A program made the position numbers and the translations under genes. 64,000 nt of DNA, taken from contig JAUPFP010000002.1 in the NCBI GenBank assembly GCA_036925085.1, forward strand, positions 3,526,820 through 3,590,819. Reading direction: 5' to 3'. The notes below the pieces were generated by a model, which was not told the DNA's origin, did not search any database, and was given only the letters and a program-made list of their open reading frames with translations. The stretch is from Brachycybe producta (taxonomy: Eukaryota; Arthropoda; Diplopoda; Playtdesmida; Andrognathidae). Shown here piece after piece: positions 53,812-64,000 of the stretch (its first letter is position 1; every line of letters begins with the position of its first letter).

Positions 53812-54373
53812 TACCCCCAACTTTGCTTGGAGTATGTCCTCGTACTCCAGCTACGTACTCCAGCCAAAGGTGGAAGGGTCAAGTTACGCAAGCAGGAGGA
53901 CATGGGTGGATGAGCACACACCTTGTACAGAGGTAGATTTGAAGAGGGCACTGACACAAAAGCATCAGTGTCCCCTAACGTATAAAGAGACTGAAAATAA
54001 TATGATTAAAATTAAAACTCGCCAAGGTGGCAAGTACCTATTGAAAATTGGGATACATACGATAAGTGGAGAGAATGTCTCCTTCATGCATTTACAATTT
54101 TTTTTATCATTTTTTCGAATCCACCACCCTGATGGGTGGTGACCACACAAGTACATGTGGATTTTTAACTTACACCCACGTTGGGGGAAGTGCTTGTAGG
54201 GGGTCTGACGGTGGTTGAAGGAGTTGGGTCTGCAGCCAAGGGTGGTATGCTTCCCAGGCAGAGACGATCCATCCATTTTCGAAACCCCGGAGACTTTCCA
54301 GAAAACTTCGGTGAACGGTGGCATCGGCAGTAACCATCCGGGCCAGTGGTTGTCCTGTGAGGACATTGTAGAT

Positions 54374-56732
54374 TAGGGTGTATCAAAAATAATTTTTTTT
54401 AAATGAAATTTCCAATAGTGCGGAAAAGTTGCCTTATGGGCCACATATTTTGTGTAAAAAATATCATTGATCTAGGTCAATGTCTTCAGTTGCCGCTAGG
54501 GGGCTGAAGTTTTGGGAAAATTCAGTCGATTTAGCTTTTTTAGTCCATTATTCAATAATGCTTAAAAATGTTAATTTTCCAAATTTCAAACTACGAATAG
54601 TTCAGAAAAGTGACCTCATACCATACCCTGTGTGTATTAAAAAATTCATTGGGTTAGGTCAATGTCTTCAGTTGCCTCTTTGTACCTTAATTCCAATGAA
54701 ATTTGTCCTTTTTCGTCATAGAAACGTCAATAGAAACAGCAAATATTTTAAATAACATTATTTGTTTAATTACTTCTCACAGATAGTCTAAATTATAAAC
54801 AAAGTACACACTTCACAAATAATGTAAAATACATAACATTAAGTAAGCAAAAGAAAAGATGACATCTATCAACATTTCTGTGTTGTTTAAAGTTATTCAT
54901 CTGAAGATAGTGAAGTATTCTGATCTACAGCTTCCTTGGAAGTGTTATATTCGCTATTAATGTTGAAAGCCGGCATTATATTTTGAGATGAAAGTTTTGA
55001 GAAAATATAACCATCTCTATTTTCAACACCACACACTGCAGAAGATGCCTCTGTTACCAGTTTCACACACCTTTCTACTGCCTGTGTGTGGCAAGGAAAT
55101 TTCTTCACTTGTGGAACTTCTCCTTCAGTCACCATAAGTTTCAAATCTTCATCAGAAATTCTGGACGTGATTGGTGGTTCAGTTAATTTACATGTTTGCC
55201 ATTCAATCATGTCTATGTAGTCTTCTGCACCAAAGTTCATTACAGGTATCTTGAAATGTCGTATTCCTGCAATTGGCTTCCTCTCTCTTGCCTTCATTAT
55301 GCGACGCAATCCAAGTTTTCTCACATGTGGTCGTGGATCAGAAATCATTGACAGGAGGATATTTTCTGGGTGTCCAAAATAACCATTCCTAGTGATAACT
55401 GGATCAATAATTGCCTTTAATTTGTTGCTGAGATATCTAGACAAATTTATTGTCTTCCATAAGTTCTGAGCACCTTCTGTGCAATATGGTTTGCATCATA
55501 TAGTAAACCACATTTTACTGTAGACCTTCATAATATATTCAACAATGATTCGCAAGTTATCTGAAGGCTCATGACATCCAATGTAGTATCGCAATATTCT
55601 ATTTGCAGTAGTTAACCACCTGGCATGAGATAATTTTCCTGGATTCATTTTGGCCAATTTTGAAGGGCAGTTACCACTTGATAAAGCATTACAAATATCC
55701 AGTAAATACGTTTGGTCTGCACTTAAGGATATTGACTCATCAATTGCAGGCAATTCTACTACCACTGGAACAAACTCTACAACTTCAAAATGTTCTGCAG
55801 ATTTAATTTGTTTACCAATAGGACCATTAAAACCACGAGGTAATGAAGTAGGTCCATGCTATTTCTGTATGAAATGTCGTAGCGAGAGTTCATTTGCGTG
55901 TAACTGGTATACCATCCATTGAACTGGCCTTCCTATGGTCTGTTAGAGAAGAGCAATCACACCATTATTGACTATTGTGTTAACATTGGTTCCATCGCAC
56001 CCAATAGCTACTAGTTCTGAAGTTGATGTCGTTCTGGTTCAAGAAATCAATCACACTGATACTGGACAGACGTGCCCCAAGTACTTTGATCCTGGTTCAC
56101 TTAACAAAACCACATGTTCTTCTATCACAGTACTTCTCATATTTTTTCCCTTCTTATTATCTATAACCATTGTTGTGGCCTTCCGATCATCAAAATACAA
56201 CCCTTGAAACACTGGCACTTCTTCCCTTTCTTTCTGCCTTAAACTAGACTGAGCTTTCTTTCTTTCTCTATGTATTTTATTTTTATTGATTAAAATTGAC
56301 TTATTGTCCTTTGTAATTAATTTGAAATCTTCCAAAACTGCACTTTTAAATGTTTTTTGAAGAAGGGTCGAAAATGGCTAACTAAATCAATCGAATATCC
56401 CCCAAACTCAGGCCCTTAGCTGCAACTGAAGACATTAACTTAGACTAATGTTTTTTATATAAACACACGGTATGATATGAGGTCACTTTTCTGAGGTATT
56501 GCTAGTTTGAATTTTGAAAATTAATATTTTTAAGCATTATTGAATAACAGTCTAAAACGGCTAAATCAACTGAATTTCCTTAATTTTCAGACCCCTAGCG
56601 GCAACTGAAGACATTGACCTAGACCAACGAAATTTTATATACAAGCTATGTAGCCCATAAGGCAACTTTTCCGCTCTATTGGAAAATCAAATTCAAAAAA
56701 AGAAAAAATTCAATTTTTTTCAATACACCCTA
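54374..56732. mobile_element. DNA transposon of unassigned superfamily with long TIRs
   Basis: Ends TAGGGTGTATC and GAATTTTTTT-rich tract through ATACACCCTA, flanked by TTGTAGAT and CTGTAGAT (7 of 8 match), so an 8-bp target duplication is likely. The inverted arms extend about 310 bp and each contains two related sub-repeats with GTCAATGTCTTCAGTTGC. The interior encodes transposase remains on the minus strand. The 8-bp duplication and TAGGG tip recall hAT, but the protein does not look like hAT transposase to me. Inserted in the unknown ORF relic of the LTR element. Confidence 0.75.
54893..56335 (-). pseudogene. Transposase-like gene of the 54-57 kb DNA transposon
   Basis: Conserved blocks occur in order on the minus strand: KYLGHVCPVSV (about 56055-56087); TSELVAIGCDGTNVNTIVNN (about 55950-56015), with a likely catalytic Asp; RPVQWMVYQLHANELSLRHF (about 55865-55930); NPGKLSHARWLTTANRILRY (about 55580-55640); and finally ITRNGYFGHPENILLSMISD, LGLRRIMKARERKP, FPCHTQAVERCVKLVTEASS (54893-55444). 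Frames change and stops intervene: after KYLGHVCPVSV, after the NNGVIALL block, after HFIQK and after KMWFTI. So at least three or four breaks are present. The full protein was probably 450-550 residues. I recall similar unnamed proteins scattered in arthropod genomes, but cannot name the superfamily. Confidence 0.65.
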
Positions 56733-56740
56733 CTGTAGAT

Positions 56741-57400
56741 GGCGTCCCAGAGGATGGTGGCCTGGTAGGTAGCACAGGTTCTCCATACGATCATTTGAGT
56801 GATGTATGCTCCGTTAAGCGGGACCCCCAGGAGATTGTGGATTAAGGCTTGTTGAAGGGCCCCAAGGGCCGGGGTGATGGGTTGCTCTACAAACTGGTAG
56901 ATTTCGACATACCTGCCGGAGGGCATTAGGATGGCCATAGAGAGTTGTAGATGGCATGACATCCCCACGACATAGCGTCCTTCCTCCAGTATGAAGAGGC
57001 ATGGAAACCCCTCCATCAAGTCGTAGTGGCCCAGGTAGTAGGTGTTCACTGGCCTCGTATGTTGCTGCCAGAGTGCCCAGCAGTTATTCAGCAATCGTTC
57101 ACACCTTGCTTCTTGACGAAGTGGTCAGTATACCGGCAATCTCCTGGTAGTTACTGTTGTGATGCAATAAAGCTGTCACTTGTGGCAGGACTATCGGTGC
57201 CGGTGGTGGCTCCAGAAATGTTGGAGCCGTGGTACCACGGTTGGGTGAGGTGGTGAGGTCGATGTTGTCAGGTCGACAGCACGTGCTGTGTCGTCCATGA
57301 CTTCTTTGGCAATTTGATGCCTCGTGGTGACATCTGGGTCTATACACGTAGATGGGCCGGGGATGCATCGTCCTGGTTTTCCGTTGTCTCACTGCACTGC
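56741..57400 (-). pseudogene. Relic of the unknown LTR-family ORF
   Basis: The minus strand reads MLNNCWALWQ, YYLGHYDLMEGFPCLFIL, RYVVGMSC and ATILWDAIYS, matching the compact domain of the 725-residue ORF of the young element. Upstream (about 57100-57390) is Pro/Thr/Arg-rich, as in that ORF. The copy is broken and interrupted by the DNA transposon. Confidence 0.7.
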
Positions 57401-57679
57401 GACATCTTAATTTTCTCGTGATGGTTTTTGAAGTGCTGGTTACCAGCCCGGCATTGTCTATATACTCGTGTTTTCCGACCCTCCATTAAGGTGTGAAATT
57501 CCAGAGTCCCATGGAATTCTTATAGTTTCACGGAACTAACTGGAACTCCAATAAGCCACCCAAATTGTTTACTATTGGGAATCTACAGGGTGTCGGTTTC
57601 TGGGTATTGAATGCCGTTCTTCATCTATTGTTTATTGTGATTGTCAGACGACGTGTTCCCCAAACGCAATGTATGAAAG

Positions 57680-58310
57680 TTATACCCAATAGGAATCCGA
57701 TTCGAGAGGTGAAACATGAGCAGTGGTGTGTGAATGTTTGTGGTCACACGCGTTGTTTTGTTTATAGTGGGATTGCACCAGCGAGTGACCGATGCAGCAA
57801 TGTAAACAAAAAATTTTGGGTTGTATTGGGAGTTGTTGATAGATATGTTGATGAGGTGTTGATGAGTGATTTTTGTCAGTGTGGTTACTATTGTTGTGAG
57901 GAGTTGTGTTCCTCTTGCTGTGGGGTGTTAGGTTCTTCTCCCCCTCCAACCCTTGAACAACTGTCCTCAGTTGTTTCGGCTTGATATGAACTGTGTTCAC
58001 CGTATCTCGAATCAGCCTCCCAAATGTGTCTTCATGTTCCAGCTCGAGCACCGTGTCGCCGATAACTGGTTACGGTGTAACCATCTCTGTACGAATAGTG
58101 CAGTTTTTTGGTTTCATCAGGCACATTGTGTTGGTCTCGGATGAGCACTGGATCTCTGACTTTGTATATGGGTATGGCGTCTTTCATCTGGCATCATAGT
58201 ACTTATTTTGTCACAAATGTGCCTCATGCAGGTTGGCTTTTGCGATCTCGACCTCTTCCGTGGCGAAAACAGAAGGTGCTGCAGGATTTGAATCCATAAC
58301 CTTTGGTAGG
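57680..58310 (-). pseudogene. Integrase C-terminal remains of the older LTR element
   Basis: Minus-strand stretches ELEHEDTFGRLIRDTVNTVH and IKPKQLRTVVQGLEG look like the C-terminal barrel and tail of a Ty3/gypsy integrase. 58160-58310 repeats the segment at 59143-59293. Fragmentary and broken. Confidence 0.55.
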
Positions 58311-58354
58311 TGACGAATTCACCGTCAGGAATTCGATCGTTTTTGTAGACACCC

Positions 58355-59142
58355 TGTAATCAAGATTGTATCGTTAAAAGGTTCTCACCTCACGCTTGTT
58401 GGTGGTTGGGAGGTCATCACGACGATGACTCCCTGCCCTCCAAGATGAGAATAATAGCCCAAAAGTACTACATCGATGGTTAATAGGATAGATCCTAGAA
58501 GAACCATCGATGCAGAACTTTTGGACGTGAGAACCTTTACAAATTGTTAATAGAAGGATGGTCGTACATCCTTCTGTATTGTTATAGTTTATACATCTTA
58601 TAGATGTTTTCGTTTCTTGTAAAAAGTGATAGCTCACTTTTAGGTCCGAGTGTGTCCAAGAGACTTGGACACACCTGGAGCCTTTGTTATCATAATCAGA
58701 TGTTTGTATTGTATTTTTGGTATAAATACAAGAGGTTGTAGATTGAGAGGACAGACCGTCTTTATGCTTAAGACCTAGCAAGACCGATGCGATATCTCTC
58801 AATCTACAGGACTCACTGTTTATTGAATAAAGATAGTATTTCAACCAGTAATTTCGATGTGTGGACTCAGTCATTTTATGGGAGTGGGACTTAGAATTGC
58901 AGCCGCCACTTAGCCGATGTTTCCACCGGACAACGAAGTCTCCAGCAGCCGAGTGTAAAAGGACATCTCTACAATATTCTCTACCACAGGTCTCCTGAGG
59001 TATCGACCCTTGTGTCCCTGGTGGTTAAGTGTGCAACACAGGAGCCAATAGACCGAAAGACTTAATCATCAACATCCATTCGACACTTCTAGATGGCTAG
59101 CAGAGATCTCTCTACTAACCCTACAGAAACGGGGATGTTACA
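58355..59142 (+). mobile_element. Solo LTR of a different LTR family
   Basis: 788 bp, starts TGTAATCAAGATTG and ends AACGGGGATGTTACA. Contains TATAAATAC (about 58720) and GAATAAAG (about 58826) in + strand order. No 4-6 bp target duplication is seen; instead a 151-bp segment flanks it on both sides (58160-58310, 59143-59293). Confidence 0.65.
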
Positions 59143-59400
59143 CTTTGTATATGGGTATAGCGTCTTTCGTCTGGCATCATAGTACTTATTTTGTCACAAA
59201 TGTGCCTCATGCAGGTTGGCTTTTGCGATCTCGACCTCTTCCGTGGCGAAAACAGAAGGTGCTGCAGGATTTGAATCCATAACCTTTGGTAGGAGAGGTG
59301 CTCCATTGTCAATTCGTAGCCGGGCGTCTCTTCCAAACATTAGGTGATATGGCGAGTACTTCGTTGATGTGTGTATAGCGGTGTTGTAGGCGAAGTTTGG
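59143..59400 (-). pseudogene. Integrase core remains of the older LTR element
   Basis: The minus strand reads [26 protein letters not shown], then [15 protein letters not shown] and YYDARRK, the conserved region after the catalytic Glu of Ty3/gypsy integrases. This places the family in Ty3/gypsy. Fragmentary. Confidence 0.75.
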
Positions 59401-59540
59401 TGGGATTGGGAGTTACTGGGTGTTACGGGACATAAGATGAAGTGTAAATACTTTAGTATTTTAAATACTTTTTTGAAAGAATTTTGTATTTTGTATTTTA
59501 AATAAAAGTAAAACTTTGTATTTTGTATTTAATTTAAAAC

Positions 59541-59790
59541 CAGTGGAGTAACCCGTCGTAAATGACGGAAGCCAAATTCTAGTTCAATTTCGTTACTAAA
59601 ATTGTTTAACTATTTTATTCAAATACTACATAAGCACCTTACTATTGTTTAGGTTCTTGGATCTGGAGAGCGCAACATAAAGTTGGACCATGAGAAAAAA
59701 ACAGGTTCATTTAAATTTAAATAAATTCCGACGTGCTTTAACTTTTTTGTCTTTGTGTGTACAGCGTTATACACAGACAGACAAGGCTTA
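59541..59790 (-). mobile_element. Old Helitron relic, minus strand
   Basis: + strand CCAGTGGAGTAACCCGTCGT, AAATGACGGAAGCCAAATT is the diverged hairpin end (CTGG on the minus strand). The body keeps GTTGGACCATGAGAAAAAAA, AAATAAATTCCGACGTGCTT and a GT-rich 5' region to about 59790. Confidence 0.6.
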
Positions 59791-60427
59791 ATAGGTATAA
59801 CACTTTTTAAAAGTATTTTTCCCCACACTGGCCAGCTACTTTCCAACTTTTGAAAGCCCGCCTGGAAGGCCTTTTGTAGTGCACGTAGCTGTTGAAAGAA
59901 TTTGTCATAATGGCTTGAAATTCATCCACATAGTCAAATATAATTTCATAATCATAATATAATTATATTGTTATGGTTATAAGCTGGTCTACATATACTG
60001 CAATAGTTAAGAACGGAGTAACAATTACTAAAAGAATATATTAAATTAAGAACTTGTTACATCTGCATGGCTGACTATAGGAAAGTGTTTGACTTTTGAG
60101 GTTAAATGACAAATATGTAATTGCTACTAATTAGCATATGATTGGCAGTGGTTAGAATCCTGTCACGAATTCAGTTTTAGTTGCATGGTTGCGCAATTTA
60201 TTATTCCTAACTAGAATATAGTATAACTGTCATAATGGCATGACCTGATTAACACTTTTGGGGGCCCTTTGCCAAGTCGAACCGGGGGGGCCCTTAGAAG
60301 TCAGTTCCCCCAATGAATGATTATGAATTTATGAATCTTACATATACATCAACTTTAAACACTGCATCCTGGTTATTGTCATTGACATTGCTTAATACTT
60401 ATGCTTAATAACTATTTGAATTTGAAA
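59791..60427. other. Spacer
   Basis: No gene. 60258-60310 contains GGGGGCCCTT words resembling the subterminal zones of the hAT MITE at 35567. A matching GGGGGGGCCCTGTGTATGGC lies near 61040-61060, so 60250-61090 may be a larger split hAT element. Confidence 0.4.
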
Positions 60428-60520
60428 AATTACTCTGCAAGCAGCCATAAAGGCCTATGGCAGAGGGACAAGAGTCCAAGTGCAGCATAGAAAATGCATT
60501 GTCAAAACCAGAAAATATAA
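60428..60520. repeat. Dispersed repeat shared with 25963-26065
   Basis: TACTCTGCAAGCAGCCATAA, AGGCCTATGGCAGAGGGACA, AGAGTCCA and GCATTGTCAA, colinear with the first copy. Confidence 0.6.
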
Positions 60521-61333
60521 AACCCTATTGATATAAACCCAACAACAATTTCAATATTTTTTAATGCTGCAAATATATGCATTGTCAAAACAAAACAAAA
60601 TTATGACTCCCATAAAATACGTTTTTCCTGCACAAAATCTCCAGCAAGCGAGTTCCATTGTCGAATCGCCCTAGGGACTATTCTGGTACTTTAAGAAATG
60701 ACGTCATTTTCTGGACGTTGTGTACCACAGAACGTTCTTTGCTGCTTTTTTTTCTTTTAGCTTTCTCTTGAGAGCACCACTAAGATATTTCTGCTGCATT
60801 ATTCAGGCTAACCGTATCGTCAGCAGATATATATGTAGTATTTCCGGTTTGCTAAATACAAAGGTTGTGTTAATTTATAAGCACGGACTGTCAGACTCCA
60901 ATATAATACCAGGCTATCAGCGCCCTTGAGATAAATTTTACGAAAAAACATAAAAATATTGAAATATAATATTATTACAAAAGAAATATGACAAGTCAAA
61001 GTAATTTATTTATGGGGCAGGCTGGGGCCCCTAAACCTCGGGGGGGCCCTGTGTATGGCACAGTTGGCACATGCCTTGATCCCGGGCCTTAAAATGCGTT
61101 TGTAATCTAAACGATGTTACAGCCATCTGAGATAGATATGACTATTTACAGTCATATGACAGTCTTAATGCCTGTCTGTAAATATAGGCCCTAAAATATG
61201 CAAATATCGGCCCATTTCAAAGCTAGGCCTGTTAATATGTAACTCTGTTTAGTCTTTTCTAGTTTCTAACATAGTTTTAGTTATAAGTTAATATGTAGGC
61301 TTAGATCTACTTGAAAAAACCTGGGAATTATGT
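60521..61333. other. Spacer
   Basis: No gene supported. A short open frame at 60720-60929 has no recognisable features. GGCCCT-rich hAT-like sequence lies near 61020-61090. Confidence 0.35.
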
Positions 61334-61447
61334 CTTCATATTATATACAAAGCTACGCGTTTGTGATTTTTAAAACAAACATAACATGGTATCATGTTAT
61401 GTTTGTTTTAAAAATCACAAACGCGTAGCTTTGTATATAATATGAAG
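61334..61447. repeat. Perfect palindrome, 55-bp arms, 4-base loop
   Basis: Arms 61334-61388 and 61393-61447 (CTTCATATTATATACAAAGC ... GCTTTGTATATAATATGAAG) are exact reverse complements around GTAT. No relation to neighbouring MITEs seen. Confidence 0.95.
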
Positions 61448-61738
61448 AAAAAAAAACAGGCCACAATAGCCTATAGAAATCCAAATATTTTCATCATTAG
61501 GCTAAACTACCAATTAACAGTATTTAGGCTACAGAATAAAATATTTGAGCACACACAAAAAAAAATAAGAAATGGAACAGAAATACAAAGAATACCTTGT
61601 ATTTTTTTGTTTTTGTTTAGCTGAATTGGGGACAATTTAGTGGTCATAATTTTGTGTTAATTTTGAACTGGATATTTTATGAAGGCTGTTTTTTTTTTTT
61701 CAGACCAACTTTTAATTGAATTAAAGGTGTTAGGTTTG

Positions 61739-62053
61739 TATGGAGCCCTGCAGAGGACTTTTGCAATTTTTTTTTTAATCTCTACATGTCGAATTTTTTC
61801 CAGAAATTTCGACATTTCGACTTTTAATCTCTTTTATTCGGCCATGTTAATTATGCCATGTTGCACGCACCATACTCTTAATAATTAGATTATTGCTGCT
61901 ACAATAGGGTGCGCTTGCAATAATTTAATTATCAGAGTATGGTGCGCGCAACATGGCATAATTAACATGACCGAATAAAAGAAATTAAAAGCTGACATGT
62001 CGAGATTTTTTTAAAAAAAAATAATCTCGCATGTCCTTTACAGGGCTCCGTAG
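61739..62053. mobile_element. GGAGCCCTG palindromic MITE
   Basis: Ends TATGGAGCCCTGCAGAGGAC and GTCCTTTACAGGGCTCCGTA. The arms continue with CATGTCGA, CTTTTATTCGGCCATGTTAA, ATTATGCCATGTTGCACGCA and their complements. Interior fragments occur at 14378 and 25912. The end resembles 33345-33743. Confidence 0.8.
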
Positions 62054-62288
62054 ATTTGAGTAGGAGGGACCAGTGTAACAAAATCAGACAGATTTATGCA
62101 CATTATTTCATGTTGTTGCTCATTTCTTATAACTTATAAACGTCATTCGGCAATGGACAACTAATTCGACTAAGGATTTTGTGCCTGAAAAAATGTAATA
62201 TTTTTTTAGATAATTCAAAAACATTTCTGACATTGGAATATTTAAAAAAAAATTGGCCATATAAAGTTGACCAAACACTAATTTATAA

Positions 62289-62742
62289 GGCTACATCGCA
62301 AAATTACTTCGAAAAATATCCACAGCGAGCGCTAGCATCATTTTTTTATTGAGCCCATGGACTCCATGTTAAAGAAATAAATGTTAAATTTTAAAATACA
62401 CACAGTCGCGGTGGCAATATGTTTATTTTTCATATTTAAAGTTGTCCAATTTTGACGGTTCAAAAAGGGCATTGTACACTTTTAAGTATGTTTATTTAGT
62501 GATAGATCATCAAAAAATTGGAAAGTATGCTTCTATTTTTTTAAAAAAAAATTTCAAAATCGCGAATTTTTAGTTCTATGTTAAACTCCATTGAGTAAGC
62601 AAAACACAACCATGTCATGAAAATATCGAAAACATTTTTTTCTTTCTGATTTTTAAATTATCTTTAGGTATTTTTATGACCATTTTAATGGTTGTTTTGC
62701 TTAGTGTATGGAGTTTAACATAGAATTAAAAATTCGCGATTG
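62289..62742. mobile_element. Family A MITE, copy truncated by a hAT insertion
   Basis: GGCTACATCGCAAAATTACT, GCGCTAGCATC and the inverted GAGTTTAACATAGAATTAAA, AATTCGCGATT match family A. The right arm stops where the hAT-type element begins. Confidence 0.7.
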
Positions 62743-62750
62743 CTGTATAC

Positions 62751-63281
62751 CAGCGGGTCGCCAACCGATGGTCTGTAGACCACTGGTGGTCGGCGAGAAA
62801 TTTTTGGTGGTCCACAGAAAAATCTTGTCCAATATTTGCATTTTTTTTTTGTTTTATTAATAAAACAAAAAAAAAATGCAAATATTGTCTAGATAAAACA
62901 AACAAAAAACATTCTTAATAAATTCTTCTATTCTGAATGACAATTTTCGCCTTTCTATTGTGCACTAAATTTACGAAGTGTACTAGTTTCTAGTACAGCT
63001 CTCGTAAAATACGTTACGCGAGAGCTACATTTGGTTCAGTTTCTCCCACCACGCGCTTCTCCCCTAAGCTTCAATTATTTTCTAATAATTAAACTAACTT
63101 TAATAATTTTGTTACAATTAAACAACCTTTAAAGATTTTCTATTATTAAAATGGAAGTTCTCTGATCATTATTTGACAAACGTATTTATCTTTTTTAAAA
63201 AAAATTCATCATATTAGTGGTCCGCGGGATTTAAAATTTGAATTTAGTGGTCCGTGAGGTCCGAAAGGTTGGCGACCGCTG
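62751..63281. mobile_element. hAT-type element, 531 bp, with 8-bp duplication
   Basis: Ends CAGCGGGTCGCCAACCGATG and GTTGGCGACCGCTG, perfect duplication CTGTATAC (62743-62750, 63282-63289). GTGGTCC words repeat near both ends. Contains a perfect zero-loop palindrome at 62830-62887. Inserted into a family A MITE. Confidence 0.85.
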
Positions 63282-63289
63282 CTGTATAC

Positions 63290-64000
63290 TATATTTTGAA
63301 TCTCGTATTCGACCTTCTGAATTCGACTATTTTTTGTTTACAGATTTTCCCAGCCCCTGTATATGACAACTTATATGAATAGTGTTACATAATATAATGC
63401 AAATAATAAACAGCAATATAAAGCCCTAAAGACCTTTGAATTTTCATTGTATACAAAAAAAAATAGTCTATAAGAATCTACATAAAGCTATTCTTATTTA
63501 TATAAAAAACCTCATGATAGGCCTGCATCTACTGTAGATCTACATATAAAGAGAAAAAATAACAAAAAAAAACTTGATTATAGGCTTCTGTATCCACCTA
63601 AGCGATCAAAATACAATTTGAAACAGGATGGTTGACTAAAGTGAGTCAGTCTCCTTATGTATCATATATATAAATGCGATTCTTAGGAAAGTACCCTCAA
63701 GTAGGCCTTACATATACATATACGCCAAGTTCAAACAACTATATAGCCTATTAATTATATTTGACATGACCAGTAATGAGCATGTTCACTAACACCTTTC
63801 GCTAGCAAGCTGTTCTCTCCTTTTATCTTTGTATTTAAAAATAAAAAAGGGGTCACGCATGTGTGCGTGCATGCATTGTGGGAAACACACACACACTTCG
63901 AGGGTCTTTCCTGAGATATGGAACAGCTTCAGAGAGAGAAAGGGAGAGAAACACTTAAAACTAACATGGAATGGATCTGTGCATGTCAAGAGTGAAATAC
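63290..64000. other. AT-rich terminal spacer
   Basis: No gene or long repeat. A GTGTGCGTGCATGCAT tract and (CA)n lie near 63857-63897. Confidence 0.4.

Larger units (their letters stand above)
53201..59427 (-). mobile_element. Older, broken LTR element of the same family, with insertions
   Basis: The left LTR (53201-53811) and a short LTR-like stretch at the right edge (about 59401-59427) share sequence with the young element. The interior keeps integrase remains and a relic of the unknown ORF. It is incomplete, with several breaks, and clearly older. It contains a 2.36-kb DNA transposon (54374-56732) and a solo LTR of another family (58355-59142). AT-rich TTTTGTATTT-type DNA lies on both sides. 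Confidence 0.75.

Noticed and set aside
53601-54142. Plus-strand frames in the older LTR element
   Set aside because: They cover LTR and untranslated sequence whose colinear copy in the young element is non-coding.

Overview
The window looks like one scaffold piece of a repeat-dense arthropod genome. Short interstitial arrays of the (TTAGG)n/(CCTAA)n arthropod telomere unit occur near 14.1, 24.1, 24.5 and 33.6 kb. Introns are GT-AG, (AT)n microsatellites are long, and almost everything recognisable is a transposable element. A crustacean would fit but is only a guess; nothing here fixes the species. No tRNA, rRNA, CRISPR array or bacterial-type operon was seen.

Layout. 0.98-3.0 kb: three phase-compatible exons forming the 3' end of a probable host gene of unknown function, with a MITE in its second intron. 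4.1-9.2 kb: a nearly full-length non-LTR retrotransposon (ORF1 with CCHC knuckles; ORF2 with endonuclease, reverse transcriptase, RNase H), with one frameshift and one in-frame stop. 9.3-16.6 kb: MITEs, a 1.17-kb hAT-type element with an 8-bp target duplication, a minisatellite around a CCTAA array, and a long-TIR element. 16.7-24.7 kb: nested elements, the main one a 7.2-kb CACTA/EnSpm-type DNA transposon (16907-24088). It carries two genes on the same strand: a C2H2-finger transposase with one frameshift, and an eight-exon second gene whose reading frame stays open across every junction. It also has a 158-bp tandem array and subterminal repeats of the motif GGTGCCATTTGGCAC. 24.7-40.7 kb: MITEs of several families, non-autonomous Helitrons with typical 3' hairpins and CTAG ends, AT microsatellites and a LINE reverse-transcriptase fragment.

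40.8-51.0 kb: a young LTR element on the minus strand. Its 688-bp LTRs look identical, it has a 4-bp target duplication, a gag-protease gene and a second long ORF of unknown function, and no visible RT/RNase H/integrase. 53.2-59.4 kb: an older, broken relative of the same family that keeps integrase remains and a homologue of the unknown ORF. It was invaded by a 2.4-kb DNA transposon of a family I cannot name, and holds a solo LTR of a different family flanked by a 151-bp duplication. 59.5-64 kb: Helitron remains, further MITEs, and a perfect 55-bp-arm palindrome at 61.3 kb.

The most interesting points are the two-gene CACTA-type transposon, the conserved unknown ORF of the LTR family, the unassigned transposase family in the 54-57 kb insertion, and a recurring class of perfect short-loop palindromes (13.4, 40.5, 61.3 and 62.8 kb).
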